Shown here piece by piece: positions 18,915 through 28,117 of a stretch of DNA of 64,000 nucleotides (within the stretch, counting starts at the first letter, position 1; each line of letters starts with the position of its first letter). Location of the stretch: assembly GCF_013004375.1 (NCBI RefSeq), contig NZ_JABERI010000005.1:62001-126000 (forward strand). The letters are read 5' to 3'. The position numbers and the translations under genes are program-made. The notes under the pieces are model-generated. The model was not told where the DNA came from. It saw only the letters and a list, made by a program, of their open reading frames with translations, and did no database searches. The stretch is from Acinetobacter terrae. Lineage in GTDB: Bacteria > Pseudomonadota > Gammaproteobacteria > Pseudomonadales > Moraxellaceae.

Positions 18915-19282
18915 GAAGGATCTTGTGCACAGTGGTTTCTATTCTAACCATAGTCACGCATCTAAGGATATGCAAGATCTCACTATTTTTGCATTTAAGC
19001 CGGCATTCGCCTTAAGAAATTGGCAAAATTCTGCATTTTCTTAATTTCTTTAAATCTAATCACTTTTTCATATAAATTTTATCGTATAAAGAAAAATGCT
19101 TATTAATTATCAATATAAACCTATAAATCAAAGGATTAACCACCCTTTAAAGGTGACTTAATGACAATTTCCTTTATATCTTAAAATCAGATAACTTTTC
19201 TGTATTTGCTTATTTTACACCATATGCCAACTGTTGATTAATAAACACATTCCGAGATTTTATTGTTTTAGGTTATTCCAAG
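18915..19282. other. Divergent regulatory region crbR / msuE
   Basis: About 370 bp of A+T-rich non-coding DNA between two divergent genes. It must hold promoters for crbR and the msuE-sfnG operon. I can see no confident sigma-70 or sigma-54 site and no hairpin of note. Confidence 0.5.
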
Positions 19283-20017
19283 ATGTCTATTTTAAATACA
19301 CAAAAACCACTTAATATTGTTGCTGTATCGGGTGGTTTAAACAACCCGTCAAAAACTGAAGCGCTGGTTCAAGCCATTCTAGACGAACTGGGTGAAGCAA
19401 CACCGATTAATGTCCATTTCATTAAATTCAGCGAAATTGGTCAATTGATGGGCGGTGCGATTTACCGCAATCAATTACCACAACGTGTACAAGACGATTT
19501 AGCTGCCGTAGAAGCAGCAGATGCGCTGATTGTAGGTACACCAGTGTACCGTGCATCATTTACCGGTCTATTTAAACATTTCTTTGATTTTGTAGAACAA
19601 ACAGCATTGGTTGATGTACCGGTTCTTCTTGCAGCTTCAGGCGGTAGTGAACGTCATGCCTTGGTTCTTGAGCACCAGTTACGTCCATTGTTTAGCTTCT
19701 TCCAGGCGCAAACTTTGCCAATTGGCGTATATGCAACGGATAAAGACTTCACCACTGAATACACCATTCACAGCGAGTTCTTACGTGACCGTATTACATT
19801 AGCTGTGGCACGTGCTTTACCAATTCTTGAGTGGGCACCGGCTAAAGGTCAACGCGCAGAAGTGGTGAAAGAGAAAACCCAACAAGCCAACCAAAACCTG
19901 GGCATAAACAAACAAATCGAGCAGGAAGAAGTGCTTCCTTCTGCGGCAGTGCCAAGCCTAGATGCAGCAGAATCTCGCTTGCACAGCAAAAAAGCACCGC
20001 AGACTCAAGTCGCTTAA
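19283..20017 (+). CDS. msuE: NAD(P)H-dependent FMN reductase (MsuE-like)
   Basis: A 244-residue flavin reductase of the NADPH-dependent FMN reductase family. The flavodoxin-like fold shows VAVSGGLNNPSKTEALVQAI at the start and ALIVGTPVYRASFTGLFKHF, the FMN-binding region, near 80-100. MsuE supplies reduced FMN to sulfonate and sulfone monooxygenases. The C-terminal 50 residues are a charged, glutamine-rich tail longer than usual. The next gene, 29 bp downstream, is such a monooxygenase (sfnG), so the two form an operon for organosulfur use. Confidence 0.85.
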   Translation: MSILNTQKPLNIVAVSGGLNNPSKTEALVQAILDELGEATPINVHFIKFSEIGQLMGGAIYRNQLPQRVQDDLAAVEAADALIVGTPVYRASFTGLFKHFFDFVEQTALVDVPVLLAASGGSERHALVLEHQLRPLFSFFQAQTLPIGVYATDKDFTTEYTIHSEFLRDRITLAVARALPILEWAPAKGQRAEVVKEKTQQANQNLGINKQIEQEEVLPSAAVPSLDAAESRLHSKKAPQTQVA

Positions 20018-20046
20018 TCAGCGACTTCCACCTCGAGGGTTTAAAA

Positions 20047-21165
20047 ATGTCACAACAACAAACACAGCAAGATAACAACGTAAAATTTGCCTATTGGGTA
20101 CCGAATGTCAGCGGCGGTTTCGTGGTCAGCAATATCGAACAGCGCACAGATTGGAGCTATGAGTACAACGTACGCTTAGCCCAGGCAGCAGAAAAAAGCG
20201 GTTTTGAATACGGTTTAACCCAGATTCGTTTTGCTTCAAGCTACGGCGCAGAACATCAACACGAATCTGTGAGCTTTAGCCATGCACTATTGGCGAAAAC
20301 TGAAAAAATCAAACTGATTGCAGCCATTTTACCCGGGCCATGGAAACCTGCTCTTGCAGCGAAACAATTGGCCAGCATTAACCAAATGACCAATGGTCGT
20401 ATCGCGATTAACGTGGTCAGTGGCTGGTTCCGTGGTGAATTTGATGCAATTGGCGAAGAATGGCCAGAACACGATCAGCGTTATGCACGTTCAGAAGAAT
20501 TCATTCGCAGCTTACGCGGCATTTGGAATACAGATAACTTTAATTTTGATGGCAAGTTCTATCAGTTTAAAGATTACACTTTACGTCCACAGCCACTGCC
20601 AAACAAGCCGGTTGAGATTTTCCAAGGTGGCAGTTCACGTGCAGCACGCGATATGGCAGCAAGCGTATCCGATTGGTACTTCACCAACGGCAATACGCCT
20701 GAAGAGCTGAAAAAGCAGATTGATGATATTCGTGAAAAAGCCAAAGTGAATAACCATCAAGTAAAGATTGGCGTCAATGCCTTTATTATTGCCCGTGATA
20801 CCGCAGAAGAAGCCAAAGCTGTGCTGCAAGAAATCATCGACAAAGCCAACATCAAGGCGGTGAAAAACTTCGGTGATGCCACCCGCGAAGCCGGTGCGTC
20901 AACTGCTGAAGGTGAAGGCAACTGGGCAAAATCAAGCTTTGAAGATTTGGTGCAGTATAACGATGGCTTTAAAACCAACCTGATTGGTACACCGCAGCAA
21001 ATTGCTGAACGTATTTTGGTGCTTAAAAATATCGGTGTCGACTTGGTTCTTTCTGGTTTCTTACACTGTATTGAAGATGTTGAATACTTCGGTGCGAAAG
21101 TCTTGCCTTTGGTTCGTGAACTCGAAGCAAAGCAGGCAGAACAGCTGCAAGCAAAATCAGCTTAA
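20047..21165 (+). CDS. sfnG: FMNH2-dependent dimethyl sulfone monooxygenase SfnG
   Basis: A 372-residue luciferase-fold flavin monooxygenase. The opening FAYWVPNVSGGFVVSNIEQR is the mark of SfnG, which converts dimethyl sulfone to methanesulfinate with reduced FMN. Other family stretches are AAILPGPWKPALAAKQLAS, NVVSGWFRGEFDAIGEEWPE and EIFQGGSSRAARDMAA. It follows msuE closely and shares its transcript; an SD-like GAGGG precedes the start. A terminator closes the operon. Specificity for dimethyl sulfone rather than alkanesulfonates rests on family resemblance alone. Confidence 0.87.
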   Translation: MSQQQTQQDNNVKFAYWVPNVSGGFVVSNIEQRTDWSYEYNVRLAQAAEKSGFEYGLTQIRFASSYGAEHQHESVSFSHALLAKTEKIKLIAAILPGPWKPALAAKQLASINQMTNGRIAINVVSGWFRGEFDAIGEEWPEHDQRYARSEEFIRSLRGIWNTDNFNFDGKFYQFKDYTLRPQPLPNKPVEIFQGGSSRAARDMAASVSDWYFTNGNTPEELKKQIDDIREKAKVNNHQVKIGVNAFIIARDTAEEAKAVLQEIIDKANIKAVKNFGDATREAGASTAEGEGNWAKSSFEDLVQYNDGFKTNLIGTPQQIAERILVLKNIGVDLVLSGFLHCIEDVEYFGAKVLPLVRELEAKQAEQLQAKSA

Positions 21166-21206
21166 GGCCATAAAATTATAATAATAATGCTTTACCCTAC
21201 TTCATC

Positions 21207-21235
21207 CTCTCAGGACTCGGCCTGAGGGTTTTTTT
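21207..21235 (+). terminator. Terminator of msuE-sfnG
   Basis: Stem CTCTCAGG / CCTGAGGG (one G-U pair) with a 6-base loop followed by seven T's, 42 bp after the sfnG stop. Confidence 0.8.
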
Positions 21236-21304
21236 ATGCAAATACAGTAGTCAGATTCCAGATTGCTACTTACAATCGAAGTCATCTGAATAAGGAAAAT
21301 GTCA

Positions 21305-21919
21305 ATGTATACAGGTATTGTTCAAGGCTTGGAAAAAATCATTGAAATTAAAAAAGGTGATGGTTTTATTACGATTGTGGTGAGCAACCAACATCACTTT
21401 TTTGCCGATGTTTTTATTGGTGCAAGTGTTGCCATCAATGGCGTATGTCTGACAGTCACCACCATTGATACTGTACTGAATCAAATTCATTTTGATATTT
21501 CTGATGTCACTTTAGCCCTCACAACCTTAAAGAATTTAAAAGTTGATGATGCTGTCAATATTGAACGCTCTGCCAAAGTTGGTGCAGAAAATGGCGGGCA
21601 TAACCTGTATGGTCATATTGAGGGTACTGCAATTGTTAAAGCCCTTGAACAGCGCGGTGAGACTTTCCACATTGATCTTCAGATTCCAAACGATAATATC
21701 AAATACTTCTTTCTAAAAGGTTTTATAGGGCTGAATGGTTGCAGCCTCACCATCAACCGTGTCGATCGTGAAGCGAGTGAAATCTCGATTGATCTTATTC
21801 CTGAAACACTTCGTTTAACCACATGGAAAGATGCCAAAGTCGGTGACAAGGTGAATTACGAAATTGACCAAATGACCCGAACCTTGGTGGATACATTGGA
21901 AAATATCCATCAGCGTTAA
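21305..21919 (+). CDS. ribE: Riboflavin synthase alpha-chain-like protein
   Basis: A 204-residue protein of two lumazine-binding repeats: MYTGIVQG and ...GASVAINGVCLTVT in the first, GHIEGTA and ...GFIGLNGCSLTINRV in the second. Riboflavin synthase dismutates 6,7-dimethyl-8-ribityllumazine to riboflavin. The ATG at 21305 is preferred over 21299, as it gives the canonical MYTGIVQG opening and an AAGGA eight bases upstream. It is a single gene outside any rib operon, with no FMN riboswitch. A second copy for the main pathway may exist elsewhere. Its place among flavin-dependent sulfur genes suggests a link to flavin supply, which is inference. Confidence 0.83.
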   Translation: MYTGIVQGLEKIIEIKKGDGFITIVVSNQHHFFADVFIGASVAINGVCLTVTTIDTVLNQIHFDISDVTLALTTLKNLKVDDAVNIERSAKVGAENGGHNLYGHIEGTAIVKALEQRGETFHIDLQIPNDNIKYFFLKGFIGLNGCSLTINRVDREASEISIDLIPETLRLTTWKDAKVGDKVNYEIDQMTRTLVDTLENIHQR

Positions 21920-21954
21920 GCTTTTTTGTCTTAGTTTGTCTTGCTTCAAATCAT

Positions 21955-21987
21955 AAAAAAAGCCTCCATCTCGGGAGGCTTTTTTTA
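21955..21987. terminator. Bidirectional terminator after the riboflavin synthase gene
   Basis: Stem AAAAAAAGCCTCC / GGAGGCTTTTTTT with a 6-base loop. It serves the plus-strand gene and lies just beyond the end of the convergent SfnC-like gene. Confidence 0.88.
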
Positions 21988-21996
21988 ATATTCAAA

Positions 21997-23184
21997 TCAA
22001 GAATAAAAACTTGGGTCAGGCACTTTACCAGTCAACACCCACTCACCCACTTCCTGATATTTATAATCAATCGGGTCATGCAGCGTCTGGGTACGGACAT
22101 TACGCCAGAAACGGTCGAGATTCAGTTTGGCTGTGGTGGCACGTGCACCCATCACCTGGAAAATATTTTGTGTCACAAACAACGAGGTATTGGTTGCTGC
22201 AATTTTGGCAGTCGCAATAGCAATACTCACTTCACCACGTTGCTCGGCTGTTAATTCTTCACCAATATCCCAAGCTTTTTGCAAAGTCTCTACTGCTTTA
22301 TTTGCCAATAAACGCACACCTTCAAGTTGTACATAAAACTCAGCAAAATGCTTTTGCGTGAATGGATCATTGACTGCATTTTCAGCCAAAGATTTTAACC
22401 ATGCTTTTTGACTTTGTACGGTTTGTTTTGCTGTTTCAAAAGCCCCCTCCGCAACCCCTAAAAATAAATGCACGAAAATCAATTGGGCAATCAGCGGACG
22501 TAGGCTCGAATACGCCGTACTGAGTGGTCCCGGATTCAACAGCAATTCATGATGCTGAATTTTGACCTGATCGAAATGACTGGTTCCACTGTCAGTCTGG
22601 CGTTGCCCCATATTGTTCCAGTCACCTAAAAAGCTGACCCCATCACGCTCAGTTGGAATCACCCCAATCAGTAATTTTCCATCATCGTTATAACCTGAGC
22701 ACAGCAGTACATCTGAATCCATAGAACCTGAACAAAAGCTTTTATCGCCATGAAATACGTATTCAGTTTCAGAGACTTTAACTGCTGTAGTTCGTCGATC
22801 GAGTGGATTTAAGGTATTGCCCCAAAACAGGTTTTCTTGAGCAGTTTGTTCAAACCATTTTCCATATTGTTCAGGCTGTGAAAACAGTTGCACCGTTGCA
22901 ATCAGCAAATGGTGAAAACCATAGACATGGGCCAATGAACTATCGACTTGAGCAATGGTTCGAATGGTTTGAAAAACCGTTTTCCAGTCTGCCCCTTGTC
23001 CACCGTATTGGGTTGGAATAGACAAACCCAATAAACCACTTTGACGGATTAAATCACGCTCGGATTTTGGGTTGCCGCCTTGTTTATCACGTTCAGCAGC
23101 GGTAGTGGCAAACTGTTCCGCCAGTTGTTGAGCAATTTGTAATGGATTTGAATTTAAAAGTGGGGATGAAGCATTCATAATCAT
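21997..23184 (-). CDS. Acyl-CoA dehydrogenase-fold flavin monooxygenase (DszC/SfnC-like)
   Basis: A 395-residue protein of the acyl-CoA dehydrogenase superfamily. Its N-terminal half has IPTQYGGQGADWKTVFQTIR and FWGNTLNPLDRRTTAVKV; the C-terminal helix bundle has TQNIFQVMGARATTAKLNLD and DRFWRNVRTQTLHDPIDYK. The latter resembles DszC and SfnC, which are FMNH2-dependent oxygenases of sulfur compounds rather than true dehydrogenases. The usual catalytic glutamate of acyl-CoA dehydrogenases is not evident. An ATG at 23178 is an equally possible start. The neighbours msuE and sfnG support a sulfur-acquisition role. Confidence 0.75.
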   Translation of the reverse strand: MIMNASSPLLNSNPLQIAQQLAEQFATTAAERDKQGGNPKSERDLIRQSGLLGLSIPTQYGGQGADWKTVFQTIRTIAQVDSSLAHVYGFHHLLIATVQLFSQPEQYGKWFEQTAQENLFWGNTLNPLDRRTTAVKVSETEYVFHGDKSFCSGSMDSDVLLCSGYNDDGKLLIGVIPTERDGVSFLGDWNNMGQRQTDSGTSHFDQVKIQHHELLLNPGPLSTAYSSLRPLIAQLIFVHLFLGVAEGAFETAKQTVQSQKAWLKSLAENAVNDPFTQKHFAEFYVQLEGVRLLANKAVETLQKAWDIGEELTAEQRGEVSIAIATAKIAATNTSLFVTQNIFQVMGARATTAKLNLDRFWRNVRTQTLHDPIDYKYQEVGEWVLTGKVPDPSFYS

Positions 23185-23276
23185 ATCTATATATTTCTAT
23201 TCTATGGTTTTAGCTTAGCAGATGATGTTTTTCATCTTTATCTCAATGCCTGCAGTCCTTATATGTAAAATAAAAA

Positions 23277-23301
23277 TACCGCCTGAAAAATGCAGGCGGT
23301 A
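23277..23301 (-). terminator. Terminator of acs
   Basis: Nine-bp stem TACCGCCTG / CAGGCGGTA with a 7-base loop; on the minus strand it is followed by a T-rich run. It stands 15 bp beyond the acs stop. Confidence 0.85.
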
Positions 23302-23315
23302 ATGAGTAAAATGAC

Positions 23316-25259
23316 TTAGTTGTTGGGGAAGACTGTCGCTATTAAATTATCCACTACCTGTGGATCTGCCAGAGTTGAGGTATCCCCCAACGTATCCAGT
23401 TCATTGGCGGCAATTTTTCTTAAAATACGGCGCATGATTTTACCGGAACGGGTTTTCGGTAAAGCGGGTGCCCAATACAAGGCATCCGGGGTAGCGACGG
23501 GTCCTAACACCTTACGCACCCAGTTGATCAGTTCTTTACGCAGCTCTTCGGATTCTTCAAAATCCGCCTGCAAGGTAACGAACGCACAGATGCCCTGACC
23601 TTTAATGTCATGCGGCATACCGACTACCGCAGCTTCAGCGACATGCTCATGCGCCACCAAAGCACTTTCCACTTCTGCCGTACCTAACCGGTGTCCAGAG
23701 ACATTGAGTACATCATCCACCCGACCGGTAATCCAGTAATAGCCATCTTTATCACGGCGTGCGCCATCTCCGGTGAAATAAGTCCCCGGATAAGTCGAAA
23801 AATAGGCTTCGATAAAACGCTCAGGATCACCCCAAATCGTGCGCATCTGACCCGGCCAGGAATCCTTGATAATCAGGTTGCCTTCGGCTTCGCCTTCCAG
23901 TTCCTTGCCTTCAGCATCGACAATCGCCGGCTGTATACCAAATAATGGTCGGGTCGCAGAACCCGGTTTCAAATCCGTGGCTCCCGGCAAAGGTGAAATT
24001 AAAATCCCGCCTGTTTCGGTTTGCCACCAGGTATCGACAATTGGACAACGGCTTTCACCAACCACGGTGTAATACCAGTTCCATGCTTCCGGGTTAATCG
24101 GCTCACCCACGGAACCAATTAAACGCAAGCTGCTGCGGTCACTTTCGCGGATAAAGGCATCCCCTTCTCGCATCATGGCGCGAATCGCTGTCGGTGCTGT
24201 ATAAAGGATAGTGATATTGTGTTTATCGACAATATTACCGGTACGCGCCCAAGTTGGATATTGCGGCACACCTTCAAACATTACCGTGGTTGTGCCATTG
24301 GATAAGGGTCCATAGAGCACATAGGAATGTCCGGTAATCCAGCCCACGTCTGCGGTACACCAGAACACATCATCCTGCTTGATATCAAATACTTCACGGA
24401 AAGTTGAATTCACATAGGTGAGATAACCACCGGTGGTATGCAGTACCCCTTTCGGCTTGCCGGTTGAACCGGAGGTATACAGAATGAATAAAGGATCTTC
24501 GGCATTCATCGGTTCAGGCGGGCAGATTTCATTGACCCCCATGATTTCCATGTGATACCACAGGTCGCGTCCTTCCTTGAGATCAATCGGATTACCGGTA
24601 CGGTACACCACAATCACATTTTGAACGGATTCGGTTCCCTGCACGTTGAGTGCCGCATCGACATTTTCTTTCAGTGGAATCGGCTTGCCGCCCCGCATGC
24701 CTGAATCTGCTGTAATCACAATTTTCGCTTGGCTGTCTTCAATACGACTGGCCAATGAGTCTGGAGAGAAACCACCAAACACGACACAATGCACCGCACC
24801 AATTCGCGCACAAGCCAGCATCGAAATGGCAGCTTCGGAGATCATTGGCATATACAGCACCACACGGTCGCCTTTCGTTACCCCATTTCTTTTTAACACA
24901 TTGGCAAAACGGCACACTTCATCATGCAGTTCTTTAAACGAAATTATTTTATGCCGTGAAGGATGATCACCTTCCCAGATAATGGCAGGTTTATGTGGAT
25001 GTTCTTTTAAATGACGATCTAAACAATTGGCACTGAGGTTGAGTTGCCCATCGGCAAACCATTCGATTTTAAAATTATCCTTGTCAAAACTGGTATTTTT
25101 AACTTGGGTAAAAGGTTTAATCCAGTCCAGTTTATTGGCTTGCTCTGTCCAATATTCATCAGGCTGCTCGATGGATTTCTGATAACGCTCAAAATATTCA
25201 GACTCATTGGTGCGAGCGGTTTTTTTAAATTCTTCTGGTACAGGATAGATCTCTTTCAT
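23316..25259 (-). CDS. acs: Acetyl-CoA synthetase
   Basis: A 647-residue AMP-forming acetate:CoA ligase, the full family length. Motifs seen are the P-loop [19 protein letters not shown], the adenylate motif [29 protein letters not shown] and the C-terminal [10 protein letters not shown], whose lysine is the usual acetylation switch. AAGGAAG lies upstream of the ATG at 25259. It activates acetate entering by ActP and is the expected main target of the CrbS/CrbR system encoded nearby. It forms a single-gene unit with its own terminator. Confidence 0.97.
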   Translation of the reverse strand: MKEIYPVPEEFKKTARTNESEYFERYQKSIEQPDEYWTEQANKLDWIKPFTQVKNTSFDKDNFKIEWFADGQLNLSANCLDRHLKEHPHKPAIIWEGDHPSRHKIISFKELHDEVCRFANVLKRNGVTKGDRVVLYMPMISEAAISMLACARIGAVHCVVFGGFSPDSLASRIEDSQAKIVITADSGMRGGKPIPLKENVDAALNVQGTESVQNVIVVYRTGNPIDLKEGRDLWYHMEIMGVNEICPPEPMNAEDPLFILYTSGSTGKPKGVLHTTGGYLTYVNSTFREVFDIKQDDVFWCTADVGWITGHSYVLYGPLSNGTTTVMFEGVPQYPTWARTGNIVDKHNITILYTAPTAIRAMMREGDAFIRESDRSSLRLIGSVGEPINPEAWNWYYTVVGESRCPIVDTWWQTETGGILISPLPGATDLKPGSATRPLFGIQPAIVDAEGKELEGEAEGNLIIKDSWPGQMRTIWGDPERFIEAYFSTYPGTYFTGDGARRDKDGYYWITGRVDDVLNVSGHRLGTAEVESALVAHEHVAEAAVVGMPHDIKGQGICAFVTLQADFEESEELRKELINWVRKVLGPVATPDALYWAPALPKTRSGKIMRRILRKIAANELDTLGDTSTLADPQVVDNLIATVFPNN

Positions 25260-25546
25260 AGGTACTTCCTTGCTCTTTTCATCTCATCACGAGATGCTAT
25301 GCTACGTTCTTGATTTTATTGACTGCATACCCACAGTATGACGATTATTTTTCAACCACTTCAATTATGCTTTGGTCGTAGTTTATTTATACAATTTAAA
25401 ACACAGACTGCTTATCGTATACAACAAAAAAAACTGTCTTATTCGTATCTGATCTGTTTATTTAATCTTATAATTTAACAAGAAAATACTTTCACTGCTT
25501 TACGAAAACCAACATTTTCTTACCTCATTCTTACTCGGAAAAGCAT

Positions 25547-26128
25547 ATGAACCCACAAGACTCATCTCCTTTTTTTTCCCGACCTCAACCGGTCAAGGCA
25601 GATAATCCCTTGTCGCCAGAAGGTCGTTTTGGTCGTTTGAGTTCAATTGGCTGGTATGGTTTTATCCATTTAATTACCTTCTTTGCCACGATTGCACTGA
25701 GCTTGGTCATGGGTATTTTCAACCTGAATACCCTGTCGGTGGACAATCAGTTTGTGAACACCTTAACGGGAATCGCAGGACTCGGATTCGTGGTTATTTT
25801 GGTGCTGTACATCTATCTTGTCATGGTCATTAGCATACGCCGTTTGCATGACATGAACCGAAGTGGCTGGCTGATTCTGTTGTTTTTACTGCCCGTAGTA
25901 AATATTTTGCTCGGTTTATATTTACTTTTAGGTTCGGGTACAGCAGGAGTCAACAATTATGGTTTACCCCGTGAAACACCGGTCTGGGAAAAAATACTGG
26001 CCTGGTTGATGATTATCATCACTGTCTTAAGTTTCTTGGCTTCAGGCAGCATGGTGTCTTATATGTTCGGTACGGGTGAACTGGAAATGCCGCAAGAAGT
26101 GATTCAAAAAGGTACTCAATATTTTTAA
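25547..26128 (+). CDS. DUF805 family membrane protein
   Basis: A 193-residue inner-membrane protein with four membrane segments. The family motif RRLHDMNRSGW occurs at about residue 101, followed by the paired hydrophobic helices usual for DUF805. A proline-rich N-terminal tail with EGRFGRLSSIGWYGF precedes the first helix. The function of this family is unknown. It is followed 111 bp later by the MscS gene on the same strand. Confidence 0.75.
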   Translation: MNPQDSSPFFSRPQPVKADNPLSPEGRFGRLSSIGWYGFIHLITFFATIALSLVMGIFNLNTLSVDNQFVNTLTGIAGLGFVVILVLYIYLVMVISIRRLHDMNRSGWLILLFLLPVVNILLGLYLLLGSGTAGVNNYGLPRETPVWEKILAWLMIIITVLSFLASGSMVSYMFGTGELEMPQEVIQKGTQYF

Positions 26129-26239
26129 AAGCTGCTGACAGTTTCTTCACAAAACTACAGTGAATACCCCGTATGGTTGGTTAAATTATTGCTGAGTTTC
26201 AGGCAAAATAGCGCATAATTTTTATGATTCGGAAAACCA

Positions 26240-27217
26240 GTGGCTGAACAAAACAATGCCTTGAGTGAAGTGACTCAGGGCACATCCGATCTGTTGCAAG
26301 AAGCAGGTGAAAAAACGGCACAAACCGTGCTTGAACATACCGCAAAATACAATGATGCCTACTCGACCATCGATAAATTTGTCGAGGCATTCTGGGAACG
26401 TTTACCTTATATCTGTATTGCACTGGTGGTATTTACGATCTTCTATTTACTGTCAAAATTGTTTAAATTTTTTGTCCGTAAAGCCTTGGCAGACCGTACC
26501 TATACCAAACAAAATTTAGTTCTAGTACTCAACCGTGTGGGTAGTTCAGCCATTATTTTCTTTGGTTTCCTGATTGCCATGGTCATTGCCATTCCAGGAT
26601 TCACCCCAGGTCAGCTGATGAGTGCCTTAGGGATTGGTTCGGTCGCGATCGGTTTCGCGTTCAAGGACATCTTCCAAAACCTGCTTTCCGGTATTCTGAT
26701 TTTACTGGGAGAACCGTTCAAAATTGGTGATGACATTATCGTGTCGGGCATGGAAGGTACGGTTGAAGATATTCAGATTCGTGCGACGTTCTTGCGTTCA
26801 CCCGATGGCCGCCGTATCGTGATTCCAAACGCAACGGTTTATACTAGCCCAGTAACGGTAAATACTGCATATCAACGTCGCCGTTGTGAATTTATGGTCG
26901 GTATTGGCTATGAAGATGATGTGCAAAAAGCCAAAAACATCATCATGACCATTTTGGACAAAGACCAAACCATCCTCAGTCAGCCTGCATTTAGTGTAAA
27001 TGTCAGTGCGCTTGCAGATTTCTCAATTAACCTGAATGTACGCTGGTGGGTAGATACCACTGAAACCACAACATCGGCATCCATCAGTGAAGTTCAAGAA
27101 CATGTGATTGAAGCCTTCGCTGAACACAATATTTCTATTCCTTACCCAGTTCAGGAAGTAAAAGTCTATCGTGGAAATGATGGAGTGGAAATGGCTGAAT
27201 CAGCACGCGCTAAATAA
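26240..27217 (+). CDS. mscS: Small-conductance mechanosensitive channel (MscS family)
   Basis: A 325-residue channel. Three membrane helices lie within about 55-150. The pore helix region GQLMSALGIGSVAIGFAFKD and the beta-domain motif GEPFKIGDDIIVSGMEGTVEDIQIRAT are typical of MscS, which opens under membrane tension to release solutes at hypo-osmotic shock. An extended 50-residue N-terminal helix precedes TM1. The start is a GTG at 26240 with CGGAA upstream. The last 18 bp overlap the end of the convergent rsmE gene. Length and domains are complete. Confidence 0.88.
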   Translation: MAEQNNALSEVTQGTSDLLQEAGEKTAQTVLEHTAKYNDAYSTIDKFVEAFWERLPYICIALVVFTIFYLLSKLFKFFVRKALADRTYTKQNLVLVLNRVGSSAIIFFGFLIAMVIAIPGFTPGQLMSALGIGSVAIGFAFKDIFQNLLSGILILLGEPFKIGDDIIVSGMEGTVEDIQIRATFLRSPDGRRIVIPNATVYTSPVTVNTAYQRRRCEFMVGIGYEDDVQKAKNIIMTILDKDQTILSQPAFSVNVSALADFSINLNVRWWVDTTETTTSASISEVQEHVIEAFAEHNISIPYPVQEVKVYRGNDGVEMAESARAK

Positions 27218-27913
27218 GCGACCGAGCACATAAGGAATTACAGTTTCAGTTCGAATAATACGGTTGCCTAAGCTTACCGCTTGGCAGCCGTTTTTTATCA
27301 GTAAATCCACTTCATAAGGAATAAAACCGCCTTCTGGTCCAATCACAATCGTACATGGATGATCAATCGCAAACGGCATTTTCAGGTCTACATAAGGATG
27401 TGCCACATAAGCCGGACAATCTGCTGTAATTAAACCTGGCAGCACATCTTCGACAAAAGGTTTAAAACGTTTATATATTTCAATTTTGGGTGCAATCGTA
27501 TCCCCGGCTTGTTCCAGACCCAGCGTCACGTACTGATCCAGCTGTTGTAAAAACGGCGTTTGCCAATAGCTTTTATCCACCCGATAACTGTGCAGCAAAA
27601 TAATTTTCTCTACCCCCAACGTCACACTGTCCATAATTAAACGGCGTAGCACTTTCGGACGCGGCATTGCCACAATTAAAGTTACGGGTAATTTTGCTGG
27701 AACAGGTTCGATTTGAATGGGCTTGAGTTTAACGACTTGTTCCGTTACTTCGACAACTTCGGTCAGGTAACGTTGCCCTTCTCGAATTCCAACTTTTAAG
27801 GTATCACCTACTTGTACATTTATATGCTGTTTTAAATGTTCAAGCTGACGTTTCGAGGTAATCGACCAGACTTCTGATTCAGTTTGGCGTGGGTCAAGAA
27901 GGACGATGTTCAT
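27200..27913 (-). CDS. rsmE: 16S rRNA m3U1498 methyltransferase RsmE
   Basis: A 237-residue SPOUT-class methyltransferase. The N-terminal PUA-like domain (LKVGIREGQRYLTEVVEV) is followed by the trefoil-knot region with IVIGPEGGFIPYEVDLLIKN and SLGNRIIRTETV, which bind S-adenosylmethionine. It methylates N3 of U1498 in 16S rRNA. The N-terminus begins MNIVLLDPRQTESE rather than the more usual M-R-x-P/F opening, as in Acinetobacter relatives. It converges with mscS, overlapping it by 18 bp, and is preceded by a cluster of hairpin repeats. Confidence 0.9.
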   Translation of the reverse strand: MNIVLLDPRQTESEVWSITSKRQLEHLKQHINVQVGDTLKVGIREGQRYLTEVVEVTEQVVKLKPIQIEPVPAKLPVTLIVAMPRPKVLRRLIMDSVTLGVEKIILLHSYRVDKSYWQTPFLQQLDQYVTLGLEQAGDTIAPKIEIYKRFKPFVEDVLPGLITADCPAYVAHPYVDLKMPFAIDHPCTIVIGPEGGFIPYEVDLLIKNGCQAVSLGNRIIRTETVIPYVLGRLFSAC

Positions 27914-27956
27914 AGAATCCAGTACTTAAAAATATGCAATCATTCGATACGCGGAA

Positions 27957-28049
27957 GGCGACAGGGATGTCGCCACGTTGATCTGTACAGCAGGGATGCT
28001 GTATCAGATCAACACAGGATTTTTGCTACTTTTGATCCGTCAAAAGTAG
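27957..28049. repeat. Cluster of three hairpin repeats upstream of rsmE
   Basis: Three adjacent inverted repeats: GGCGAC-AGGGAT-GTCGCC (27957-27974); a long stem GTTGATCTG + TACAGC with loop AGGGAT closing on GCTGTA + CAGATCAAC (27977-28013, one bulged T); and CTACTTTTGA-TCCG-TCAAAAGTAG (28026-28049). The shared AGGGAT loop marks a repeated element family. Similar small hairpins with an AGGAT loop occur at the right end of the window. Confidence 0.75.
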
Positions 28050-28117
28050 GAATAGCCTATACAAATAACATTTAAATTTTGCACTTCAATATGAGGCAGT
28101 GACATATAAGATATCTA

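Noticed and set aside
19018..19035. Possible sigma-54 promoter TTGGCA...TGCA upstream of msuE
   Set aside because: The distance between GG and GC is 9 bases rather than 10, and it is far from the start codon; not convincing.
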